This document shows positions 17,601 through 28,000 of a stretch of DNA of 48,530 bases, piece after piece. The translations under genes and the position numbers were made by a program. How positions within the stretch are numbered: the first letter of the stretch is position 1; every line of letters starts with the position of its first letter. Source of the stretch: Elusimicrobiaceae bacterium (lineage in GTDB: Bacteria > Elusimicrobiota > Elusimicrobia > Elusimicrobiales > Elusimicrobiaceae); assembly GCA_017534965.1 (NCBI GenBank), contig JAFXVA010000015.1, positions 1-48,530 on the forward strand, read 5' to 3'. A model generated the notes under the pieces. The model was given only the letters and a program-made list of their open reading frames with translations, was not told the DNA's origin and ran no database searches.

Positions 17601-18918
17601 ATTAAAATCCGCTCAAAAAGCCCTTTTCTTAATGAGAGATAATGCCAAAGAAAAAGATTTAAAAATGAAATTAACCGATACCCAAGAAGAATTAAAAGGT
17701 ATCAGAAATATCTTGCCCGGTCTTTATTTAAAAGTTGATAAAAAAGGTGTTATAAGGGAATATAAGGCAGATCTTTCTTGGACGATAGCGGTTTTCCCAA
17801 CAGATTTTGTGGGCCGAAATCCAAAAGAATTCTTAGGTGAAAATAACACAAAAAATTATCTTGAACTTTTAAAGAAAGCTGAGGAAAATAATATCCCTAT
17901 ACAGACAAATTTCTCTCTTGAACATGCAAACGGAAGAAGATTCTATGAAGCGGTAATATCTCCTATTTCAGAAGAAGAAACCTTCCAAATATTAGTTAAT
18001 AGGGTAGATCATAAAAAAGGTCTAGAAAATCGCGTGAGAGATTTATATGCGTTCTCTTCCGGCGGAGAAAGTGGCTTTGTGGAAAATATGGAAGAAATAT
18101 TAAATTTCGGTAAAGAAATTTTTAAAGCACAAATTGGCCTTATTTGCCACTTTAGCGGACGAGCACAGGAAGACATTGTTATTAACTATACAACCCCTAA
18201 TAGTGTTATACAGAAGAATACAAAAGTTTCTGTAGATGAGTGCCTTGGCCCTGTTAGAGAAGGTTTTATTAGTGCTTATGAGAAACTTTCAGAAGTTAAA
18301 TGCGATAAGAATTGTTTTCATAATAAATATGAAATTTCTTCTTTAATTGCTGCCCCGTTATTTGTTAATGGTAAAGTTGAAGGCGCAATTTGCTTTATCT
18401 CAAGAAACGGCGCTATAATAAATATCGGCCAGGAAGAACGCAATTTAGTTAGTTTCCTAGGCGGGCTTATGGGTGTTGCTTTAGAACTTAGAAAAGCAAA
18501 TAAAGCCATGGACAATACCTTTACGGCTTTACGTAAACTAGTTGCCTCTTTAGATGTGCCGGCCTTTATTACAAATGAATATCTCGCTGTAAAAAATATC
18601 AATGAGATTATGTGTAATATTTGCGGCTTATATCAATTTGAAGATATTCAAGATAAAAACATCTTTAGCGAAATTGCTCTTGATATGACAAAAACTCAAA
18701 AGAGTTTTGATGAAGCCTTAAAATCTTCTAAAGGCGGGTCTTTTGATATTATTTTTGATACTAAACTTGCAGATAATACTACGGAAGGCTTGCTTTGGCA
18801 CGTCGTAGAATTAAAAGATGGTTCTGGGGATGTAAAAGGTTTCTTGTTTGTGGGGGAAAGTGTTAAAGATTTACCTCGCTTTAGAAACTTGATTTACGGC
18901 CCGCAAAAACATACTTAA
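14602..18918 (+). CDS. Soluble multi-PAS/GAF sensory protein without output domain
   Basis: A 1438-aa protein made almost entirely of sensory domains: about ten PAS-like units starting near residues 20, 148, 276, 398, 522, 646, 781, 896, 1032 and 1303, with one GAF-like domain at about 1150-1300. Units 2-4 are clear PAS with PAC-type ends (for example VLTIAQDIT, VITISQDVTETK, GVSEDIT); units 6, 9 and 10 are degenerate. No signal peptide or membrane segment is visible. No histidine-kinase dimerisation or ATPase domain, GGDEF, EAL, HTH or chemoreceptor domain is visible; the last PAS-like unit runs to the stop. GGGAGA at 14588-14593 supports the ATG. It lies just upstream of giant gene 1. PAS domains sense redox, light, oxygen or small ligands; the ligand here is unknown. 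It could be a scaffold that signals through a partner encoded elsewhere. Confidence 0.8.
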   Translation: MSAAKRKKSIVSVFKNLVNTNSDKKDVLVSAVKVFDALNQPYFIFDKKGNIFYTNPALFNLLNLEDNPINIFDLTDKKNAEDFLKKTEAVFENKTSLANPIEFVFAKEGFSMMAMVSYLAEEEGKEYAASGLITNSQDEKLLRSKNLLQSILDNAPMSIYTRNADGALTFYNKKTLEIFEEEDSNLVAGALHQNQTAENEAEYRQREADIIKEGKVVRYPQEEYTTKEGSKIMLDLIKVPIPASTSNPACVLTIAQDITARYIQDSETLKTKNILQTIFNNAPVAIYARDERGEMLFLNNKTWELYGNGKEVKLNETPEQQEYYIKRDAQLLKDKKILDLPEEEYTGSDGIKRLFHIIKVPVYDTDGKPMMVITISQDVTETKEKEKEVISTKNFLQKVLDNLPVAIYAKDPEGKYLIWNKKSEEIFGKKANEVIGKQYYNDQITPEQKEFIVMQDRNVFDKKTEVDLPQELISTQDKGIKVMHTVKTPLFKEDGTPNCLLGVSEDITSKTKMERDVYESRTKYSLLVENSREGILIFEKGKVSFANKTILNALNTTLEDIEGKTFKELASKENADLAEEFYEKTINGTASAPFEVIKLRNLRNDDVVEFEVSAADSKYLGKKILIMFLRNITEERNIKHTSSFTTDRLYQVFENSSIPQVVLQYNGYIYDMNRVARERLGFTLQEKPLYTSLYIKPSLPLKARKAMNALESANFEAELDLAEQEALKPYDKKGKFKFNVHMLPINHKELESGKKVADFLLELDFKGSSLFDENDVNISMETPLSFQDALILATRQGLILKANNQALQLLNVSLKDLEGKNLADFVIPGEKLLMQADIAEVYSQNFIKNRNYNLQINDSVLPVEASAVLAKNNNFLLSLRNNTSRKQLMDNLEQRSSYIQAIHNVIGSALFECDIKEGKFSNFTTANEQASKLTGYTLQELMDKTPADLLIGEKKTEEKVEQYLTEVFNSIKGGAPAKFTAKIKTKKGNASVEMRVSYYELKSAQKALFLMRDNAKEKDLKMKLTDTQEELKGIRNILPGLYLKVDKKGVIREYKADLSWTIAVFPTDFVGRNPKEFLGENNTKNYLELLKKAEENNIPIQTNFSLEHANGRRFYEAVISPISEEETFQILVNRVDHKKGLENRVRDLYAFSSGGESGFVENMEEILNFGKEIFKAQIGLICHFSGRAQEDIVINYTTPNSVIQKNTKVSVDECLGPVREGFISAYEKLSEVKCDKNCFHNKYEISSLIAAPLFVNGKVEGAICFISRNGAIINIGQEERNLVSFLGGLMGVALELRKANKAMDNTFTALRKLVASLDVPAFITNEYLAVKNINEIMCNICGLYQFEDIQDKNIFSEIALDMTKTQKSFDEALKSSKGGSFDIIFDTKLADNTTEGLLWHVVELKDGSGDVKGFLFVGESVKDLPRFRNLIYGPQKHT

Positions 18919-18946
18919 ATAATTGAACTTTAAGTCAAAAATCTAT

Positions 18947-18984
18947 GGGCCTTTAGACCTAGTAAAAAGTGGGTCTAAAGGCTC
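18947..18984 (+). promoter_or_regulatory. Hairpin/palindrome before giant gene 1
   Basis: An 11-bp perfect stem (18949-18959 with 18972-18982), extendable to 13 bp with one G-U, encloses a 12-base loop and ends two bases before the -35 box. It could terminate the PAS-array transcript or act as an operator. A covarying copy lies before giant gene 2. Confidence 0.65.
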
Positions 18985-19013
18985 TTGTTATATATACATA
19001 AAATGCTTATCAT
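18985..19013 (+). promoter_or_regulatory. Sigma70-type promoter of giant gene 1
   Basis: TTGTTA (18985-18990), 17 bases, TATCAT (19008-19013). The expected start, near 19020, leaves a leader of about 11 bases with AGGGA at 19022-19026. This short leader rules out the longer in-frame start at 18923. Confidence 0.75.
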
Positions 19014-19030
19014 ATAAGTATAGGGAAACT

Positions 19031-22000
19031 ATGGCTTTCATAAACAATAAATATAAACAAAACATGAATATAATAAGCGGAAAAAATTTTTTAAAAAAGG
19101 GTGTAAATATAATTATAGCCCTTATTATGTTATTTAATTTAACTTCTCCCATACTAGCAGTTCAAAACAATATAAAACAACAAAAAGAAGAACAAATATT
19201 TAAAGAATTAAATAAAACTTTAGAAGTAGAATATAAAAAGAAAGCAGAACCTTCTACAGAAGACATAATAGATTTATGCCTAAAAAAGAATAATAAGGCA
19301 AAGTGTAGCGAATATGTAAATTTAACAGAAGCTCTTTTTTTAGAAGCTGTAGATAAATCAGAAAAAGAACAAGGCAAAGTAAATAACAAAGAAGAAGAGT
19401 TTTTGCCTATATCTAAAAAAGAATATCTCAAACAACTAGCCCAAAATACACAAGAAGAATATAAAAATAAAACAGCGGAAATAGAAGAAGAATTTAAAAA
19501 ACAAAATCAAAAAGTAGAGCAAGAATATAAAAACATAAATATTAAGTCTAAAGACTATGCCAAGTATGCTTTTAAGAAATCAGATTTAAACAATTGGAAA
19601 AAAGAAAGTTTGTCGGATTTAGCTGCTTGGAAAAAAGATATCTTATCAAACGGCCAATATTATTACGACGAATATCTAAAAGAATTTGAAAAGAAAAAAG
19701 CAGAATACGAAGCAGACAGAGAAGAAGTTTTTAATGCTTATCTAAGGGAGATGGCTACAAATCTTATAGCAATATATGATAAAAAGGCCCCTTATTCTAA
19801 ATTAAAAATGACTAATCTGTTGGTTGTTTTATTATCAACAGAAACAGAAAAATCAAAAATTTTTACAAAAGAACAAAGAAGCAAAGTTTATAGATTTTTA
19901 AAAGAGATAGTTTCACCCAATGGCTTAGAATCACGTAATCCGTGTCGTTTTCATTTAAGACAAAGAACGGAAGCAGAATTAGATGCGCATAAGGCCTATC
20001 GTGATCACTTACAAAGAATAGAAGAACAAACCCAAGGGACTCTTTCAGCACGGGATCAAATAGCAAAACAAAGCCGTCCCTTTGAACAAAGCATTTTAAA
20101 TGAAACAAAAGCTCCTATTTTAGATTTTGTAGATGAAGATGCCTGCCAAGCAGCATTTTCTGCTTTAAACGGCTTATCCTTTTTTAAAGGTTGGGATATG
20201 TCAAATGTGGCAATGTTTATGCTACAAAACAGCTCTGAACCAATAGCAGACCAAGCTTTGCTTATGGGAGCAAAAACCTTAATAGAAACAAACAGATTAG
20301 ATTATTTCTATGTGTTACAGAGTAATCTTGTAAGAGAAGCAAATAAACATGTAGAAGAAGATTTAAAATTCAAAGAAAAAATGTTCTTTAATGACAGATT
20401 TTATAGAACACCTTATATTTATTCTCGTTACACACAAGAAAATGGCGGCGGTGATGCTTGGCAAGATATAGCCAAAATGCTTTCCAAAGAAAAAACTTCT
20501 TTAAGTAAACAAGTTCAGCAACTGATATTAGACCATTCTGTTTATTTCTCAAGTAGCCCCAATTATTCAAAAACTCAAATTTATTTTAGACATAATATCC
20601 CGTTTATATATGGCCTTTTAATAAATAACCCTGGGATAATAGATAATTTTGTGCCTAATAGCGCAATTTTTGACGAAGAGGCCGCAAAAGGATATTCTTA
20701 TAAAGGACACCCAATATTTATTCAATATTTTGATGACCGGGCAGATCTCTTTATAAAAGATTCAGAGAAAGGTAATTTTTATCTTGCAGATCATCTTGAC
20801 CTATACTATGATGACGGAAGCGGCTATGCAACTATAAAAGTAGGAGCTTTACGCAAAAACATATTTGAAAACTATAAAAAACATAAAGGAACAAGTATAG
20901 CAGAATATAAAAAATATATAGCTTCAAAGAACTTAAAAGCTTCAGCCGTATATGCTCAGGCCTTTTATGAGGCAGACTTCGTAGATTTAACATTAGAAGA
21001 AAAATTGGCCCTAGATGCTGCTTTGGAAAAGAAATATCCTCATCTTAAAAAAATAAGTAAAAATCATAAAGCGAAATTAGCAAAACACAGAGATAACTTA
21101 AATTTAACAACAGGCATTGTAAATATCATAGATGTAGGTTTAACTTTGTGGTGTGTTACGGATATTTATAAAGCTTTTAGATGGGGCGCAAAAGGTATAA
21201 AGGCCTTAAGAACTTTAATTACGGCAGGGAAAACAACGGCCTCTTTTTCAACTGCCAGAAAAATGGCTTTCTTTAGAAATTTAATAACGGAAAATAAAAG
21301 AGTTTTATCAGTTCATAGAAACTTAAAGAAAATAAAAAGTATTGAAAGCAGAATTGTAAATAAATTCCCTACTTATAGAAGGATGAAAGCTCTTTCCTAT
21401 CTAGCCGAAAAGAACGGAATGAATACCATAAATTATATGGTTCATAATATGGCCTATAATGAAGGTAAAACTCTAGCCCGTAGAGGTAAGGTTTTAAAAG
21501 TAGAAGGAAGCACAGAATTTTTTAGTAATAAGCATTATGTAGCAGGAAAACATAAAGATATTTTTAGAGTAAAGAAAGATGTAAAAAGAGCCGGGGAAAT
21601 AGGCGTTAGCGAACTTGGAGAAGGGGGGCAAGTTGTAAGTTATATAGATAAAGCAAAAGTAAAGATATTTAAAGATTATACCGATGATTTTATAAAAGGA
21701 CAAGAAGGAGTTTTAAGAGAAGAAGCAAAATTACTACCTAGCACAGAAAAGAATAGGCCAAATTATAAAAATATGCTATCTTCCAGCAAAGAAACAACCT
21801 TGTTGCCAAGAGAATATTTATACGATGAAGAATACTCTAAAATATTACCTTTTGCTCAAGATAGAAACTATACTCAGGCCTTTAAGATAGGCGATGAGGC
21901 CTATGCAGGGTTAAGAAAAGAAGGGTATTATGTAATGAATACCTCAAGTGGGGAAGTGTTTAATGATTTTGCCTTCCACTTTGACGGCTATTTAAACAAA

Positions 22001-25000
22001 AATAATTTTCTTGGTGGGTTAATTGTTCCTTCTAAAAATTTTGCCGGAACTAAAACTGCCACAAAAGCCGGAGACTTTTTTGCACAAGAATCTTCTTTAT
22101 TATCGGTTTTAAACCCACAGACAAATTTATTTATTCCCGGATTAAATACTTTAAGCAGGGCCACAAATCCTTTAAAGATATTAACCCCGACAACACTTTT
22201 TACTCCTAAAATACCTAAATTATCTTTATATTTTGAGAATGTCTTCCTTGGAACAAAATTATTTAATCTCAAACTTAATAATTTAAGAAAACCAACAGAA
22301 ATTATAACTAGACCTAATACTTTAGCAAGTAAAGATAGAACTTTTATTCCAGGGGAGCCTTTTCCGGAAATAAAGGCAGAACCTAACTATAGTGAGTTTG
22401 ATGATAAAGAAATGCAGCCTGTAATTATGGCGATAAACTTAAATATCCTTCTTGAAGAACTTAGAAAATATGCTGAAAAAACTATTTTAACAGATCACGA
22501 AATTACCCTTTATAATAATATCGCAAATAATATTTATAAGGTGTTAGATAATCTGCCGGAGGCCCATAGTAAATATATGGCAGCTTTGGAAGATACAGAT
22601 TTCTTTACCGGCAATATTCCTTTAATAACTTTTGAAGGGACAAATGTCGAAACGATAAGACCTGCAACTATAGAAGGGGATGTTCTTGTTTATTCCTTAG
22701 CCGGAAAAGAGAATTATAAAAAATTTATTGCTGATAAAATAAAACATCTTTCTTCTTTTGGTAAAGAATACACTATTTATCTTTCTATGCACGGAGATAA
22801 AAATGCAAAATTGGCTATTTCTCATAATACTTATACTTCTCTAAATGAAATATTGGATATAGTAGCAAAAAATAAAGGCAAGGAAACTGTCAATATTATT
22901 ACTTCTGCCTGTCATAGCGGAGCAGCTTTAAGCACGGGTTTAGCAAGAGAGGGAATAAATGTTTTACTTCTAAGTGGGCGTAATGATCTTTGTTATACAA
23001 GTGATATGCAATTTGTAAAGATAAATGATTTGCGTTCTTCCTATGTGGAAGCCGTAAGGAACAGATATTATGGTTCTTATTTAATATATGATGGGAAATT
23101 TTTTAATACTTTAGTTGATGCTAATTCATATTTAGAAAAGGGGGATAAGAGAAAAGAAGAATTATCCTTACTTAGACAAATGTATTTTAAAGAAAATATT
23201 TTTGGCGATATTATTTATCAACTTTTAATTAATTTTCCTAATCATTTTAAAACACCCTTTTTGCCTTTTATTAAGTTATATTACTTAAATATCACGCCCA
23301 GTGTTTTCAATCCTATCTATAATATTTATGAACACTTAGATGATTATGTGCATATTTTAGACCCTATAAAACATCAGTGGGAATATGTCGTAAATAGTTA
23401 TGATAAATCGGGCGCTTTAAAAAAACAGGAATCAGTTGTTATTGAAGAAGGTAATAGCGAAATTAATAATTTTTTAACAGATATCGCTCAAAAAGAATTG
23501 AAAAATAATTTCCCTAATTGGAATTATATTGAACAAAAAATACCTTTCCAGAGGAGTTTTCCTTTATATCCACATACGGATGATGAGTTTTTACACCTAA
23601 ATAGTTTACCTAAATTAAAAAAAGATTTTCCTGTAATTCCCACGCAACATCTTAAAGAGAAAAAGGCCTTTATAATAACGAAAATAAATAAAAATATAGA
23701 AAGATTAAAAGATTTAGATTTATCTTCTTTAAGCAGTAAAAAAATAGAGGCCTATCAGGAAGTCTTTAATGCTGTAAAAGAAATTGCCAAAGCTCCTTCT
23801 AAAGCAACGATACCGCAACTACAGCATATTGAAAAAATGTCTTATTTGCTTAATATGGATAAACCGGTTTTGATTCTTAAAGGAGAAGATTTAAACATCC
23901 TTTTACCGGGGCATATCCCTTCTAATAATTTCCGTATATTAAATTTATCAAAAGAAATGAACCATAAGCAAAGAATTGGCATGGAAATAAAAGATTTTGC
24001 CAAAGTTTTTGATAAATTTACTGTTTGGGTAGATATGCATGGCTCTGTAGAAGGGTCTATACTCGTTTCTAAAATTAATGGGGTAAAATCTTATACAAGA
24101 ATTGCCGAAATTGTAAGAATAATAGAAGCTAATAAAGCGGGCAGTAAAGTTGATTTGATTTCAGCCAGTTGTCATGGCGGGGCAGGTTTTATTTCAAGAT
24201 TCAAAGATAGTGATATAAATATTTTAATTTTGAGCGGCACCAATGAGGTTTGCTATCAAACAGATAAAAGCTTTTTGGTTATAGATAATTTACCCGAAAC
24301 TTATTTGAATGCTGTAGAAGCAGGAAGATACGGCTCTTATTTGATTTATAATGGTAAGGTTTATAATCCTCTTCAAGATGCTTTAAAAAAGGCAAAAGGA
24401 AATGAAGAATTATCTTCAGAACTAGGAGTTTTGGGAGATATTTTCCTTAGAAAAGACTCTTTTGGAACAGAACTTGGTAAAAACATTTTTAAACTTTTGG
24501 TAAATTTTGAAAATTATAGACTTAATACTAAGTTTGAAAATTTTGAACTTACAAAATTTAACAAATTAGATCTCTTAAAGGATTATGAAATACCTTTTGT
24601 TTTCAATCCGATATTAAAAGAAAATACTTCCGCTTCTTCTTATTTAACTAAGAGAAACGGCAATTGGAAGTATGTTTTTAGAACTTTTGACAAAAAGAAT
24701 AATATAAGTTTAGAGAAGGGTGTTTCCTTTAATAAATTAAATAGTGAAACTGCTGATTTTATTTATGAAAGTAGCAGAAAGAGATTTCCCGGAATAAAGA
24801 AAGAAACATCTAATTTAGTAGAACCCAAAGGCCAACCTAATGATTTAATTTTAATCAAAACTCCTAAAACTATTACAAAATTGTTTAAAGATTACGGGTT
24901 AGAAGATAATTTTGCCGGCAGACTTGCCAATGTTTGTTTTGAAGGAGAAAAAGAAAAATATAATCCTGTAATTTTAGAAAAAATTAAGGAGTTTTTAGTT

Positions 25001-28000
25001 GCCGGAGTAGAGCCAAAATATATAGATAATATGATTGTTGCTCTTTCTGATAGTAATGGCTTTTCTTTAGATCTTTATAATAGGGCAATAGCTTTACATA
25101 AAAAACATAATATACCTTTACCTTTAAGTGCTTATTTTGTGAATACGGGGCTTTCTGTAACAGGATATGATCCTGAAATTTATGATGCCCTTGATAAATT
25201 ATTGGAAAACAATTTTGATTTTGCGAAAACAAAAACTTCTTGGGATGCTTTGGTGGCCTCTAAATTATATGAAAAAGAAATAACTACTTTGGGTATTGAA
25301 AAAGTGGATATTCTATCGGCCTTTTCTAAAGGCGGAAGAGATTTTGATGTGGATGCTTGGAATAATTTAATTTATATCTCTAAACAAACAGAAGGGGAAT
25401 TTAGTTCTTTTCATTATGCTATGCACTATTATCTTGGTAAGGATGAAATATTAAAACAAATGCCGGATATTATTGGTGTAGAAAATGTTGCCAAAGCTCT
25501 TAAAGAAAATTATGTTCGCTATAGTTATGTGTTTCCAAATTTACAAAAAGTAATCGGGGCAGAAAATATGCCTTTGTTAAAAGAGCAAATTGCCAATATG
25601 CCTTTAGAAAAGCAATTAGAAATAATAAATACGTTTGCAGCTATGATTAATGTCAGAGAGACAATTTTAAGCCCGGTAGAAAAGAAAAAATTAATAGAAA
25701 AAATTTCTGATCCTCAGGCCTATAAAGAACAAGTAAACCAAATCGTATTTAGAAAACTTGGCTGGGACTATAGTGATGAGTTAGGCAAAATATTTGATTT
25801 TTCTTCTAATAAATATCTTATGCATATTTTAAATTCTCAAAATAAGTTTTATGTCAATTTGAATTTGCTTTATCAAATCATAAGGGATAATCAGGGTAAA
25901 TCTGTAAGCCAAATTCTTGATGAATTACCGGAAAATAAAAAGTTTGCCGAAATGTGTGCCGAACGGGGCATAGATTATCAGGCCTGGCGCAGTTATGATC
26001 CTAAAGATTATATAACAAGAAAAGTGCTAATTAACGGCGGAAAAGAACCTATAACAAGGATGCCGATTACGGTTCGTAAAGTTAATATGGATAATATTCC
26101 GCAAGCTTTGATTACAGGTAATGAATCAAGATCTTGCAGAAGTGTAGGCCGCGGAATTTGTGGCGAGGCATCCCCTAATTTAATAAGAAACAAAATGGTT
26201 CAACAAGTTGAAATTGTAGTAGAGGGCAGGGCTGTTGGAAATGCTTTAATTTATCTTGCAGAGGTTGACGGGCAAACTTCTATAGTAGTTGGTTCTTTTG
26301 TTAAAAAACCGCCTTATTTTTCTTATGAAATAACAAGACTTGTGCTTGATTATGTTAGACATATAAGGGACTCTGTTACAAATAAAAATATACCTATTTA
26401 TTACAGCAATTTTCTTCCGATAAATAATCATTATAAATTCCCTCTTATAGAACATCAAGTTATGTTAATTGGAGATGGTTTTAATGAAATATTTAATAGT
26501 TTTACCCATCAGTTTGTTATGCCTTATACAAAGCAAGTGGATAAAGTAAAACTTTTTACTATTGATAGTCCTAAACCTTTGAAAAAAGATGATCTTTCTA
26601 AAGAAGATATACTTGCTATTTATGCTAAGAAAAATGTCTCTTCAGAAGAGGCCGGACAAGCTCTTTTAGAACTTTGTTTTGAAGGCGATCATAAAATTTT
26701 TAACCCTGATGTCTTAGAAGCAGAAAAATATTTGCTTGATATGGAAATAGACCCCCGTTTTGTAAAAGCAATAATGGAAAAACTTTCTATTAATGGTTAT
26801 TTTTCTAAAGAATTATATGATAAAACTTTAGAATTTGCTGATAAATACTCTATTAGTAAACTTACAGCTGCTGATTTAATAGGGCATTGTGTTGAAGAGG
26901 GGAAGTTTAGCCCTAAAATTTATAGTAAACTTGGTCTCTTATTTAAGGATAATACGATAACTTTTTCAAAAGTGAGTTTTTTAGAAAATTGTAAAATTAA
27001 TGGCGTTTTTAGAGAAGATTTGTTTGATAAAGGCTTAAAAGTAAGCAAAGTATTTGATAGATACACACCTCAAATAATTGCTGATTTTACAGACGCTCAG
27101 GGCAATTTTAATGAGGAATATTTTGAGGCCGTTTATGAACTTCTTATAAGAACGCAAGATCTTTTTGCGACACGCTATGATGCTATTAAAACTTATGTCC
27201 TTTCTAGTGATGTTATTCAAAATGCTTTTGATTTGTTGGGAACAGAGATGACTATAAAATATATTTCCTTAAACAAAGATCGTTACTTAAATATTTTTGG
27301 TAATATCCTTGATTCCATTGATAAAGGAAATATGGCACTTTTAAAAGAAAAACTTGCTCCTTTACCTGAAGTGGAAAAAATAAAAACTATAACTATGCTT
27401 GCCGGGACTGTAAACAAAAAGAACAGTGTTTTAGGTAAAAAGGGTATAACGGATTTAATAAATAAGGTTTCAGAGCCGGAAGTTTTTAAAGAAGAAATAA
27501 ATCGCCTTGCTTTTAAACAACTGGGCTTGGAATATTCTGAGGAAATGGCAAAAATATTTGATTTTGCCTCTAGCAAATATATTTCCCGTATTTTAGAGGG
27601 TAATGCTCCCTTTGATAACCATTTGAAGAGTTTATTTGAATCTTTAAAAGCCAATATAGATAAACCCATACACCAAAATTTTGACCTTATACCTGAAAAT
27701 CAGGCCTTTGCCAAAATCTGTGCTGAAAACGGCATAAATTATCAAGCTTGGCGCAGTTATGACCCCAATGATTTTATTGCAAGGAGTGTTTTAGTAAACG
27801 AGGGTCGCAGTCCTATAACAAGAGATAATCTTCTTGTGCGCAAAGTGGATATGGATAATGTAATAAAAGCACTTACCAGCGGTAATGAGTCGGGTGCGTG
27901 CAGAGCTGTTGGCAGAGGTGTGTGTAAAGATGCTGCCCCCGAACTGGTTAAAAATAAAATGGTTCAGCAAATTGAAATCTTGCGCGGGAATATAGTTGTG

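Noticed and set aside
18923-19030. Longer in-frame start for giant gene 1 at 18923
   Set aside because: The extension runs through the hairpin and the -35/-10 promoter, and no signal peptide would be at the N-terminus.
27283-27669. 128-codon antisense frame within giant gene 1
   Set aside because: It lies opposite a conserved repeat module, has no promoter or ribosome site, and has no recognisable motif; other antisense frames in the giants are alike.
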